The position numbers and the translations under genes were made by a program. Below the pieces are notes generated by a model. The model saw nothing but the letters and a program-made list of their open reading frames with translations. It was not told the DNA's origin and did no database searches. Positions 24,611 to 32,910 of a stretch of DNA of 64,000 bases are shown here, piece by piece (position 1 is the first letter of the stretch; the number at the start of each line of letters is the position of its first letter). This DNA is from Lachnospiraceae bacterium (GTDB lineage: Bacteria > Bacillota > Clostridia > Lachnospirales > Lachnospiraceae), in NCBI GenBank assembly GCA_015057005.1, contig SVFF01000008.1:1-64000 (forward strand). Direction: 5' to 3'.

Positions 24611-26377
24611 ATGGATTTAAAATTATTGGCAGTAGCCGGCGGACAGGCTCCCGCAGACATCGTTGTAAAAAACGGTAAGATCGTAAACGTTTACACCAAG
24701 GAAATCTACGAGGGCGGCGTTGCTGTTGCAGGCGACAAGATTGCAGCAGTCGGCGATGTAGATTACTGCATCGGTGAAGGCACAAAGGTAATTGATGCAA
24801 ACGGCAATTACATTACCCCCGGCTTTATCGATGGACATATCCATCCCGAAAGCTCCAGTCTTTCCATCCGTCCTTTTGCAGAGCTGGTATTAAAGCATGG
24901 TACTACCGCAATCATGACCGACTTCCACGAGATCGGTGTTGTAAGCGGCTTGGAAGGTATCGAGGCTGTATTGGATGAGGCAAAGGAAACCGATCTGAAG
25001 ATTTATTTCGTGGTTCCTTCCCACGTTCCCTTCTCACCTGCTCTTGAGACCAGTGCAGGTCAGTTCAATTATGACATTATCAAGAAGGCTCTGGAGAGAG
25101 AAGATGCAGTTGGTATTTCTGAAGTTGTAGGACCTTATATTCTTGCTCAGTTCCCTGATCTGCTGACTTCTATGGACCTGGTAAACAAGACTCCCGGCAT
25201 GACCAATCAGGGTCACCTGGCTGACATGAAGGGACCTGCAATGAACGCAGTTCTGGCAGCAGGCGTTACCACTGATCATGAGTCCTTAGGACCTGAAGAT
25301 GCCCTGGAGAGAGTAAGAAAGGGATGTCATCTGATGATCCGTGAAGGTTCTGCAGCACGCAATCTGGAAGCTTGCTTAAAGGCAGTTCTGGAAGCAAAGC
25401 TGGATACCTCCAGAGTAAGTATCGTAACCGACGACTTACATACCTGTGACGGCGTAAACAATGGTCATCTGGATGATGCGGTAAGAAGAGCAATCTCTTA
25501 CGGTGCTGACCTGGCAACTGCTATCCAGATGGTATCCTTAAATGCTGCAAGAGCATTCCACAAGGATGACGAAATCGGCGGACTGGCTCCCGGAAGAAGA
25601 GCAGACATCAACATCACCACCGGTGAAGAGGACTTCAAGGTGCTTTCCGTTATCGCAGGCGGCCGCCAGATTCTGGACAACGGCAATATGCTGGTTTCCT
25701 ATGCAAAGGCTGATCATAAGCCCTGCTTATTAAATACCACTACCTTAAAGAACCCCGTTACCGCTGACAGCTTCAAGATCATGGCTCCTGAAGGTGCGAA
25801 GAAGGTTAAGGTTCAGGTAATGGATACCCTTCCCTGGATTCCCATCACCACCGGCAGAGAAGCAGAACTGAATGTAGTTGACGGCGTGGTACAGTGTGAT
25901 CTGGAACAGGATGTACTCTATATTGCACAGGTGGAACGCTACGGCATCAACGGCAATGTAGGAAAGGCATTCATGGGCGGATTCCAGATGAAAGCCGGCG
26001 CTATCGCTTCCTCCGTTGGTCATGACAACCACAACGTGATCGTAATGGGTACCAACTTTGAAGATATGGCAGTAGCAGTAAATAAAGTCATCGAAATGAA
26101 CGGCGGCCAGATCGCTGTTAAGGATGGCGAGGTACTTGCTTCCATCGCTTACCCGGTATGTGGTCTCTTAACCGACCTTTCTGCAGAAGAACTTGCAGCA
26201 GAAAAGGTGAAACTGAACGATGCGATCCATGGTCTGGGCTCCCCCATCACCATTCCTTTCATGTTCTTGTCCTTTATCTGCCTGGCAGCTCTTCCCTGCT
26301 TTGCAATTACTGATGTTGGTTTCATCAACGTTATTACACAGCAGGTAATGGATCCCATCTTAGAGGTTCTGGAATAA
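24611..26377 (+). CDS. ade: adenine deaminase
   Basis: 588 residues, the usual length for bacterial Ade, which deaminates adenine to hypoxanthine with a binuclear metal centre. The metal-binding GFIDGHIHPESS motif is near residue 75, with later ligands in GQ/GISEVVG, TNQGHL, TDHES and VTDDLHTCDG. The C-terminal domain shows the HDNHNVIVMG signature. The start has AAAGGAGAG upstream. The gene ends with a strong terminator, so it closes the MATE-deaminase-Ade operon. The last 30 residues are hydrophobic but belong to the family's C-terminal part. Confidence 0.95.
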   Translation: MDLKLLAVAGGQAPADIVVKNGKIVNVYTKEIYEGGVAVAGDKIAAVGDVDYCIGEGTKVIDANGNYITPGFIDGHIHPESSSLSIRPFAELVLKHGTTAIMTDFHEIGVVSGLEGIEAVLDEAKETDLKIYFVVPSHVPFSPALETSAGQFNYDIIKKALEREDAVGISEVVGPYILAQFPDLLTSMDLVNKTPGMTNQGHLADMKGPAMNAVLAAGVTTDHESLGPEDALERVRKGCHLMIREGSAARNLEACLKAVLEAKLDTSRVSIVTDDLHTCDGVNNGHLDDAVRRAISYGADLATAIQMVSLNAARAFHKDDEIGGLAPGRRADINITTGEEDFKVLSVIAGGRQILDNGNMLVSYAKADHKPCLLNTTTLKNPVTADSFKIMAPEGAKKVKVQVMDTLPWIPITTGREAELNVVDGVVQCDLEQDVLYIAQVERYGINGNVGKAFMGGFQMKAGAIASSVGHDNHNVIVMGTNFEDMAVAVNKVIEMNGGQIAVKDGEVLASIAYPVCGLLTDLSAEELAAEKVKLNDAIHGLGSPITIPFMFLSFICLAALPCFAITDVGFINVITQQVMDPILEVLE

Positions 26378-26419
26378 AGCCTATTGTCAGTAGTGATACT
26401 GTAAAATAAAGTGTAAAGG

Positions 26420-26452
26420 AATCCCCGACAGGCTTTGGGCCTGCCGGGGATT
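26420..26452 (+). terminator. intrinsic terminator after ade
   Basis: AATCCCCGACAGGC pairs with GCCTGCCGGGGATT around a TTTGG loop, then TTGTTTT. Confidence 0.85.
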
Positions 26453-26549
26453 GTTTTGCGTATTAAAAGGGATTTAAGAAAGAGATGGTATTGTCAATTG
26501 TCAGGTGATATAATGAAATCAGACAAGTTGATCAGGGAGGCGCTATATT

Positions 26550-27827
26550 ATGAGCAAAACACTTACAGCAATACTGATTGGTGCGGGTAACCGCGGCACA
26601 AAGTACACGAATATCATGGAGCAGTTGGGAGACAAATATAAGGTTGTTGCAGTTGCGGAGCCTATTGACAGCCGCAGAAATTACGTAAGAGAGAAGCACG
26701 GTATCCCGGAGGAAATGTGCTTTACTGACTGGAAACCGTTGTTGGCCCTCGGAAAGATTGCGGATATTGCGGTAATCTGTACTATGGATCAGCTGCATTT
26801 TGAGCCTGCAATGGAAGCTGTTTCTCACAAATATGATATTCTGTTAGAGAAGCCGGTTTCACCTGATCCTGCAGAATGCTTACAGATTGCACGTTTTGCA
26901 GCTGAGCAGGGAGTAAAGATTCTGGTGTGTCATGTGCTTCGCTATACGCCTCTTTTTATTACGCTGAAAAAGTTGATCGATCAAGGCAGATTGGGCGAGA
27001 TCATGTCCATTAATCACGAGGAGTGTGTGGGAAATGTGCATCAGAGCCACAGTTTTGTGCGTGGTAACTGGGGCAATTCCGGCAGATCTTCTGCTATGCT
27101 TTTACAGAAATCCTGCCACGATATGGACATTCTTCAGTGGCTGATCGGTAAAAAGTGTAAAAAAGTGCAATCCTTCGGATCACTTCGCTATTTTAGGGAA
27201 GAGAATGCACCGGAAGGAGCACCGGAGTATTGTATTGAAGGTTGTCCTAAAGGAGAGACCTGTCCTTATAATGCGGTGAAGCTTTATCTGGATGACAAAG
27301 ACAATGGCTGGTTCAGAACAGCTTGTACCAAAGACCCGGCACCCACAGACGAAATGGTGGAAAATGCCATCCGTACCACCCAGTACGGTAAGTGTGTTTA
27401 TAAATGTGACAACGATGTGGTAGATCATCAGACCGTGAACATGCTCTTTGAGGATGATGTGACAGTGACCTTCACCATGAATGCCTTTAATAAGGGCGGC
27501 AGATTTATACATATTATGGGTACCGGGGGTGAGTTGCGTGCAGCCATGGACGAAACAACACCTATTACTATTTTTGATTTTGCAACCGGAAAGACCGAGG
27601 AGATTCCGATTTTGGCACAGGATGGTATAAATGGCGGTCATGGCGGCGGTGATGAAGGAATTATTGAGTCATTGTACGAGTATCTGCAAGGCACATATCG
27701 GGGCTGTTCGGTGTCAGATATTGCCATTTCCGTTGATAATCATCTGATCGTATTTGCAGCGGAGGAGTCCAGAGCAAATAATACGGTGGTGGATCTGGAG
27801 GAGTACGGAAAAGCGTTGTTGAAGTAA
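26550..27827 (+). CDS. Gfo/Idh/MocA family oxidoreductase
   Basis: 425 residues. The N-terminal Rossmann domain has a dinucleotide motif ILIGAGNRGTKY (about 8-20) and the family's EKPVSPDPAEC catalytic lysine loop (about residue 110). The C-terminal alpha/beta domain carries the substrate site. Two cysteine-rich stretches (GCPKGETCPYNA and KCVYKCDND) are an addition not seen in most members and could bind metal. Such enzymes oxidise or reduce hydroxyl groups of sugars and inositols with NAD(P). The start follows AGGGAGG. It lies 75 bases upstream of an alcohol dehydrogenase, probably in one operon. Confidence 0.9.
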   Translation: MSKTLTAILIGAGNRGTKYTNIMEQLGDKYKVVAVAEPIDSRRNYVREKHGIPEEMCFTDWKPLLALGKIADIAVICTMDQLHFEPAMEAVSHKYDILLEKPVSPDPAECLQIARFAAEQGVKILVCHVLRYTPLFITLKKLIDQGRLGEIMSINHEECVGNVHQSHSFVRGNWGNSGRSSAMLLQKSCHDMDILQWLIGKKCKKVQSFGSLRYFREENAPEGAPEYCIEGCPKGETCPYNAVKLYLDDKDNGWFRTACTKDPAPTDEMVENAIRTTQYGKCVYKCDNDVVDHQTVNMLFEDDVTVTFTMNAFNKGGRFIHIMGTGGELRAAMDETTPITIFDFATGKTEEIPILAQDGINGGHGGGDEGIIESLYEYLQGTYRGCSVSDIAISVDNHLIVFAAEESRANNTVVDLEEYGKALLK

Positions 27828-27902
27828 TAGGGAAGCTTTCTTGCAGAAGATTAAAGTGAGAAGAGGCCGGTGAATAGAATTCACAGAAAGAGAGTATACA
27901 CT

Positions 27903-29081
27903 ATGTACAATTTCAATTATTATACCCCCACTGAGGTGGTTTTCGGGAAAGCAGCGGAGGAAAAAACCGGCGCTATGCTTAAAAAATATGGTGCAAAAAA
28001 GGTGCTGCTTCACTACGGAAGCGGCAGTGTGATCCGCAGCGGTCTGCTGAACCGCATTAAGAAGTCTCTGGAAGAACAGGAGATTGCCTATGTGGAACTG
28101 GGCGGCGTAGTGCCTAATCCCCGCCTTACGAAAGTGTATGAGGGCATCGAATTGTGCCGTAAGGAAAAGGTGGATTTTCTTCTGGCAGTAGGCGGAGGCA
28201 GTGTACTTGACTCTGCAAAGGCCATTGGCTACGGTCTTGTAAATGAGGGAGATGTGTGGGATTTTTATGAGCATACCAGGAAGGCAAGTGGCTGCATGCC
28301 CTTGGGCGTGGTGGTGACTATTGCGGCGGCCGGCAGTGAGATGAGCAGCAGTAGTGTGATCACCAACGAAGAGAGAGGCATGAAGCGGGGATATAATGAT
28401 GATGCCGGCAGGCCCAAGTTTGCTATTATGAACCCGGAACTTACCATGACTCTGCCTGCTTATCAGACTTCCAGCGGCTGTGCAGATATTTTGATGCACA
28501 CCCAGGAGCGTTATTTTACCAGCGGCGGCAATATGGAATTGACAGACAGCCTGGCGGAAGGATTGATGCGGACTGTGATCACAAACGCAAAGATTTTGAT
28601 GGAGCAGCCGGACAACTATGATGCCAGAGCGGAGATTTTGTGGGCTTCCAGTCTGTCGCACAATGGGCTGACCGGTTGTGGTATCAAAGCAGGAGATTTT
28701 GTTTGCCATGCCCTGGAGCATGAAATCGGAGCTATGTTCGATGTGGCTCACGGAGCAGGACTGGCCGCTGTGTGGGGCAGCTGGGCCCGTTATGTCTATA
28801 AGGACTGTCTGTCTAGATTTGTAAAATTTGCAAAGAATGTGATGCTGGTGGATATGGATGGCAGTGATGAGGAGATTGCGCTGGCAGGCATCGAAGCGCT
28901 GGAAAATTTTTACCGCGCCATCAATATGCCCACCAATATGAGAGAGTTGGGTGTTGAGCCTACGGATGAACAGATTGATGCCATGGCTCATGGCGTTGCG
29001 CTTGCCAAGGGAGAGAAATTTGGCTCGGCGAAAGTGCTTTGTGAGGCGGATGCAGCGGCGATTTACAGAATGGCCCGCTGA
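27903..29081 (+). CDS. iron-containing alcohol dehydrogenase (BDH/YqhD-like)
   Basis: 392 residues of the group III iron-dependent alcohol dehydrogenases, close in layout to butanol dehydrogenases. The nucleotide-binding loop is GGGSVLDSAKAI (about 95-106). Iron ligands are visible in CADILMHTQE (Asp and His) and in CHALEHEIGAMFDVAHGAGL (two His). The opening MYNFNYYTPTEVVFGK is typical and fixes the start at 27903; 11 further upstream residues are unlikely. It likely reduces aldehydes with NADPH. The preceding oxidoreductase suggests a joint carbohydrate-derived substrate, but that is inference. Confidence 0.92.
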   Translation: MYNFNYYTPTEVVFGKAAEEKTGAMLKKYGAKKVLLHYGSGSVIRSGLLNRIKKSLEEQEIAYVELGGVVPNPRLTKVYEGIELCRKEKVDFLLAVGGGSVLDSAKAIGYGLVNEGDVWDFYEHTRKASGCMPLGVVVTIAAAGSEMSSSSVITNEERGMKRGYNDDAGRPKFAIMNPELTMTLPAYQTSSGCADILMHTQERYFTSGGNMELTDSLAEGLMRTVITNAKILMEQPDNYDARAEILWASSLSHNGLTGCGIKAGDFVCHALEHEIGAMFDVAHGAGLAAVWGSWARYVYKDCLSRFVKFAKNVMLVDMDGSDEEIALAGIEALENFYRAINMPTNMRELGVEPTDEQIDAMAHGVALAKGEKFGSAKVLCEADAAAIYRMAR

Positions 29082-29163
29082 CGTATGTTTGGATAAAAGC
29101 AGATCGGACAGTAAATGGGAAATACCGCTGCCTGGTTGTGGTGTGAAGAGAAGGTACAATACT

Positions 29164-30018
29164 ATGATTTATTTATCGCACTTTGATTTCCCTCATATAG
29201 AGCAGGAATACACATTTTTGATGGGGATAAAGAGGACTTGTTATGATACTTTTTATCCCTTTCAGACCATTTCCAAGCGGGGACTGCGCTGCATGGACTT
29301 TGAGCCTGTTACCATCCTCTATGGCGGCAATGGCTCCGGCAAGACCACTGTTTTAAATGTGATCGCGGAGAAACTGGGCCTGGAGAGGGATACCCTCTAC
29401 AACAGGAGCAATTTTTTTGAGGATTACACGGGGATGTGTGATTTTGAACTGGAAAACAGGATTCCGCGGGGCAGTCGGATCATCACCAGTGATGATGTGT
29501 TTGACTTTATGCTGAATCTGCGCAGTCTGAACGATGGCATCAGCAGACGCAGAGAAGATTTATTTGAGGATTATCTGGAGACAAAATACTCCAAGTTTCA
29601 GATGAAGTCTCTGGACGATTATGAGAAACTTAAAAAAGTCCATTCCGCCCGCACCAGGACCCAGTCCCGGTACGTACGGGAAAATCTCATGGACAATGTG
29701 CGGGAGCACTCCAATGGGGAGAGCGCTTACCTGTATTTTACAGAAAAGATCAAAGAAAACGGACTGTATCTGCTGGACGAGCCGGAGAACAGTTTGTCTC
29801 CGGCCAGACAATTGGAATTATTGAATTTTCTGGAGCAGTCCGCAAGATTCTTTGGTTGTCAATTCATTATTGCCACCCACTCACCGTTTCTTCTGGCCAT
29901 GAAAGGTGCCAAGATTTATGATATGGATGAGGAACCGGTGGACGTGAAGCGCTGGACGCAGCTTCCAAACGTGAGAGCTTATTATGATTTTTTTAAACAA
30001 CATGAGAGAGAATTTTAA
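29164..30018 (+). CDS. stand-alone AAA/ABC-like ATPase
   Basis: 284 residues forming one SMC/ABC-type ATPase domain. Walker A is GGNGSGKTT (about 55-63), Walker B with a following Glu is LYLLDEPENSLSP, and the switch His is in IATHSPFLL. There is no TOPRIM nuclease, membrane segment or visible partner gene. The middle section (about 110-190) is charged and may be helical. The ATG at 29164 is preceded by GAAGGT. Similar short ATPases occur alone in many Firmicutes with unknown roles. It ends at a terminator shared with the converging arabinofuranosidase gene. Confidence 0.8.
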   Translation: MIYLSHFDFPHIEQEYTFLMGIKRTCYDTFYPFQTISKRGLRCMDFEPVTILYGGNGSGKTTVLNVIAEKLGLERDTLYNRSNFFEDYTGMCDFELENRIPRGSRIITSDDVFDFMLNLRSLNDGISRRREDLFEDYLETKYSKFQMKSLDDYEKLKKVHSARTRTQSRYVRENLMDNVREHSNGESAYLYFTEKIKENGLYLLDEPENSLSPARQLELLNFLEQSARFFGCQFIIATHSPFLLAMKGAKIYDMDEEPVDVKRWTQLPNVRAYYDFFKQHEREF

Positions 30019-30053
30019 AAGATCCTCCCTGCCGATGGCGGGGAGGATCTTTT
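30017..30053. terminator. bidirectional terminator
   Basis: AAAAGATCCTCCCTGCC pairs with GGCGGGGAGGATCTTTT around GAT. The A and T flanks let it serve both the ATPase gene (plus) and the GH127 gene (minus). Confidence 0.9.
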
Positions 30054-30062
30054 GTGTATAGA

Positions 30063-31877
30063 TTATTTCTTCAGGAACCAAATCTGCATGCTGGCCTCGC
30101 CTCTGTTTGCGTAAGCATAGTAGGGGATCAGCTTCAGGGTCATGGTTTCCATTTCCTTATTGGCTCTGAAATACAGGGCATTGTTTTCTGCGGGCTTGTA
30201 AGCGGTGGTAGTGATGCCGGGAAGCAGGAACTCGCTTTCGCCTACAACATATTCTGCATCGGGATCTACGTAAATCGCCTGGAGATTTCTGCCGTTGTCA
30301 TGGCTTTCTGCACAGTATACGATAGGACCTCTGGTGACTGCTACGCGACCGGCATTGTCGTGGACATTGGAATTGCTCTGGATAACAGTTACAGGCATAT
30401 CCAGTTCGATGGCAAAGTCAGTCTTAGCGCTTGCGTCAAAAATCATGTAGCCATCTTTGACAGTGTAAGCACTGTCTGTGGTAAAGTTCTCGCACCAATC
30501 GGGGATTCGCACTGCCAGATTCTTTTTGGTGGTCTCGCAGTGGATGGACAGTTTGCCGTCTGCAGGATAAGCTGTGGAGACGGTCAGGGTGGTGTCATCA
30601 GTCTTCATATTAGAATCCATAAACTGGTTTACATAAACAGTATCCTCATCATATCCATATGCATAGCCGCCGATCATGGATAAGAATCTTACCAGGTTGG
30701 GAGGGCAGCAGGAGCAGCCGAAGATTTCGGGACGTTCTGTGATGGCGAAGCGCTCCTTGGTGTTGGTGGCAGGGTTTACATGATTAAACTCAACGTCGAT
30801 CTCCAGAGGATTCTCATAGAAGAAATTCTTGCCGGAGAGGGAGATGCCGGGAAGGACGCCGTTGAAGACTGCGCGCTCCAGGGTGTTTGCATACTTTGCA
30901 TTATTTTGATGCTTCTGCATGCGCAGGCAGAACATTGCCAGAGAAATTGCTGCACAGGTTTCGGTGTAAGCGGTTCTGTTAGGCAGATGGTAATCTAAGG
31001 TGAAGGCTTCGCCGTGTCTTGTGGAACCAATGCCGCCGGTAATGTACATTCTCTTATTTACAAGGGATTCATAGCAGCGCTCGCAGGCATCGAAAAGCTC
31101 CTGATCGCCGTATTCAAGTGCTACATCAGCCATGCCGCAGAGCAGGTACATTGCACGTACTGCATGTCCCCTGGGCTCTGTCGCCTCACGCAGAGGTACC
31201 TCGTCCATGGAGTAGTGGATGGTAGCCCAGTCTGCAATAGGCTGGTCTTTGTCGTTGTTACCGTGTTTGTCGATAAAATATTTGGAAAGGTCTGCATAAC
31301 GCTTTTCACCGGTAACTTTGTACAGGGTCATCAGAGCCAGTTCCAGCTCGGGATGGCCGGGGGTGGTGAATGCAGCGGAATCCTCGATCTTGAAAATACG
31401 CTCAATGTAGTCGGCATATTTGCACATAGCCTTTAAGAGAGCATCTTTGCCGGTGGACTCATAGTAAGCAGCTGCAGCTTCCATCAGATGACCGGCACAG
31501 TAGAGCTCGTGGCGGTCTCTGTTCTGGAAACGAAGGTCCTGATCGGTCACCAGGAAGTGGCTGTTGAAGTAACCGTATTCGTCCTGATTCTTTACGATTT
31601 CTGCCACAGCAGCATCTACGATCTCCTCAAGCTTTTCATTGCGCTCGAATCTTAAAATATAGGCAACGCCTTCGATCCACTTTGCCACATCGGAGTCCCA
31701 GAATACATGGGGCATGTTGGGATCGCCTTCCTTCCAGGTGCAGGACAGTGCGTCAAAACGGTGGGTTTCTTTAAAACGGTCATATACAGCGTGAACAGTG
31801 GTATTACGTACCATGTCCTGTTTGGTCTTCCAAAATCCGTTGTTGATGGTGACCTTTGAATAATCAATTAACTTCAT
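30063..31877 (-). CDS. GH127 beta-L-arabinofuranosidase
   Basis: 604 residues of the HypBA1-like GH127 family, an (alpha/alpha)6 barrel with C-terminal beta domains. These enzymes release L-arabinose from beta-linked arabinofuranosides in plant glycoproteins and arabinans using a zinc-bound cysteine nucleophile. The YTETCAA segment and the GCSCCPPN segment supply the expected Glu and Cys ligands and the nucleophile. No signal peptide, so it acts inside the cell on imported oligosaccharides. The ATG at 31877 has AGGAGG upstream; a longer frame to 32009 would overlap the divergent regulator's promoter. Divergent from an AraC regulator and near araB. Confidence 0.93.
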   Translation of the reverse strand: MKLIDYSKVTINNGFWKTKQDMVRNTTVHAVYDRFKETHRFDALSCTWKEGDPNMPHVFWDSDVAKWIEGVAYILRFERNEKLEEIVDAAVAEIVKNQDEYGYFNSHFLVTDQDLRFQNRDRHELYCAGHLMEAAAAYYESTGKDALLKAMCKYADYIERIFKIEDSAAFTTPGHPELELALMTLYKVTGEKRYADLSKYFIDKHGNNDKDQPIADWATIHYSMDEVPLREATEPRGHAVRAMYLLCGMADVALEYGDQELFDACERCYESLVNKRMYITGGIGSTRHGEAFTLDYHLPNRTAYTETCAAISLAMFCLRMQKHQNNAKYANTLERAVFNGVLPGISLSGKNFFYENPLEIDVEFNHVNPATNTKERFAITERPEIFGCSCCPPNLVRFLSMIGGYAYGYDEDTVYVNQFMDSNMKTDDTTLTVSTAYPADGKLSIHCETTKKNLAVRIPDWCENFTTDSAYTVKDGYMIFDASAKTDFAIELDMPVTVIQSNSNVHDNAGRVAVTRGPIVYCAESHDNGRNLQAIYVDPDAEYVVGESEFLLPGITTTAYKPAENNALYFRANKEMETMTLKLIPYYAYANRGEASMQIWFLKK

Positions 31878-31960
31878 GGGGGTTCCTCCTGTGGTTGGAT
31901 CAGTAAGTTTTATCGTACGGTGTTCCTTTATATCCTTTTGCAGCACAGAAAGGGGCACCC

Positions 31961-31989
31961 TTGACGATGTTCTATTTGTAGAATATAAT
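31961..31989 (+). promoter_or_regulatory. promoter of the AraC-type regulator
   Basis: TTGACG (31961-31966), 17 bases, TATAAT (31984-31989), 55 bases before the start. The GH127 promoter on the other strand must lie within 31880-31960 but is not clear. Confidence 0.75.
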
Positions 31990-32044
31990 AAACCCAGTGT
32001 AACAGGCAATACCTAATTTCGGCTAAAAGGTGAGAAAATCCGAC

Positions 32045-32833
32045 ATGATAACTTGGGATAACGGACATTATTTTGCATATGAGATCATTGGAGAATTCCG
32101 CTCTAGGGATACGTGGATCCATCCGGACAGAAAGGTAGGTTCCTATGAACTGATCTTTGTGCTCCATGGGACTTTGTATATTACGGAAGAGGATACTGCC
32201 TATGAGGTGCGTGAGAACGAGATGATCATTCTGGAGCCGGGCAAACGCCACTTCGGCACCAGGGAGACTACGGAATTTGTGTCCTTTTACTGGTTTCATT
32301 TTCACACAAACCTGCCGGTGCAGATGAAAAAAATTGCGCCGGATGATGTGTATGATATCAAATTTTTCCTGAAAAAACTGCTTCACATTACCAACTCCGG
32401 TGAGCAGAGTCAGGAGAACCGGGAAAGCGCAGATGCGCTGGGTTTTCTGATTTATAACGAGTGCATAAAGCCCCGCAATTCGCTATACAAAAATGTAAAA
32501 TTGGCGGCGGACATCAAGGAGTATATCCGGCTGAATCTGAAGGAAAATGTGACGGTCAGCGAGATTGCCGATCATTACGGTTATAACGTGGATTATATCG
32601 GGAAGCTTTTTAAGGCCAATTTCGGCCTTAACCTGAAGAAATATATTGCATTGCAGCGGCTGAATCTGGCAAAGGACCTGCTTTTGACCACGATGCTCAG
32701 CATCAAACAGATTGCCGGTGAAATCGGTTATGCAGATGAGAATGCTTTTGTGAAGTTCTTTGTGTATCATGAGAAGATGAGTCCTACGGTTTTTAGAAAT
32801 CATTATTTCAATACACATATTAATAACAGATAA
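32045..32833 (+). CDS. AraC family transcriptional regulator
   Basis: 262 residues. The N-terminal cupin-like sensor domain (about 20-120) binds the inducer; the C-terminal double helix-turn-helix domain (about 160-260) includes VTVSEIADHYGYNVDYIGKLF and IKQIAGEIGYADENAFVKFF. The ATG at 32045 is preferred because GGTGAG lies 12 bases upstream; the GTG at 32030 overlaps that site. It is divergent from the GH127 gene and upstream of araB, so it probably controls arabinoside use, with L-arabinose a likely inducer. Confidence 0.9.
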   Translation: MITWDNGHYFAYEIIGEFRSRDTWIHPDRKVGSYELIFVLHGTLYITEEDTAYEVRENEMIILEPGKRHFGTRETTEFVSFYWFHFHTNLPVQMKKIAPDDVYDIKFFLKKLLHITNSGEQSQENRESADALGFLIYNECIKPRNSLYKNVKLAADIKEYIRLNLKENVTVSEIADHYGYNVDYIGKLFKANFGLNLKKYIALQRLNLAKDLLLTTMLSIKQIAGEIGYADENAFVKFFVYHEKMSPTVFRNHYFNTHINNR

Positions 32834-32910
32834 ATTTCCGGTGTTTCTTGGCAAAGTCCGTATTGTGATGAGAAACGGAAAGAGCAGGAGATAAGAAAGG
32901 AGCACATAAA

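Noticed and set aside
27714..29159. Minus-strand frame of 481 codons
   Set aside because: Shadow of the oxidoreductase and iron alcohol dehydrogenase genes, whose motifs are intact on the plus strand.
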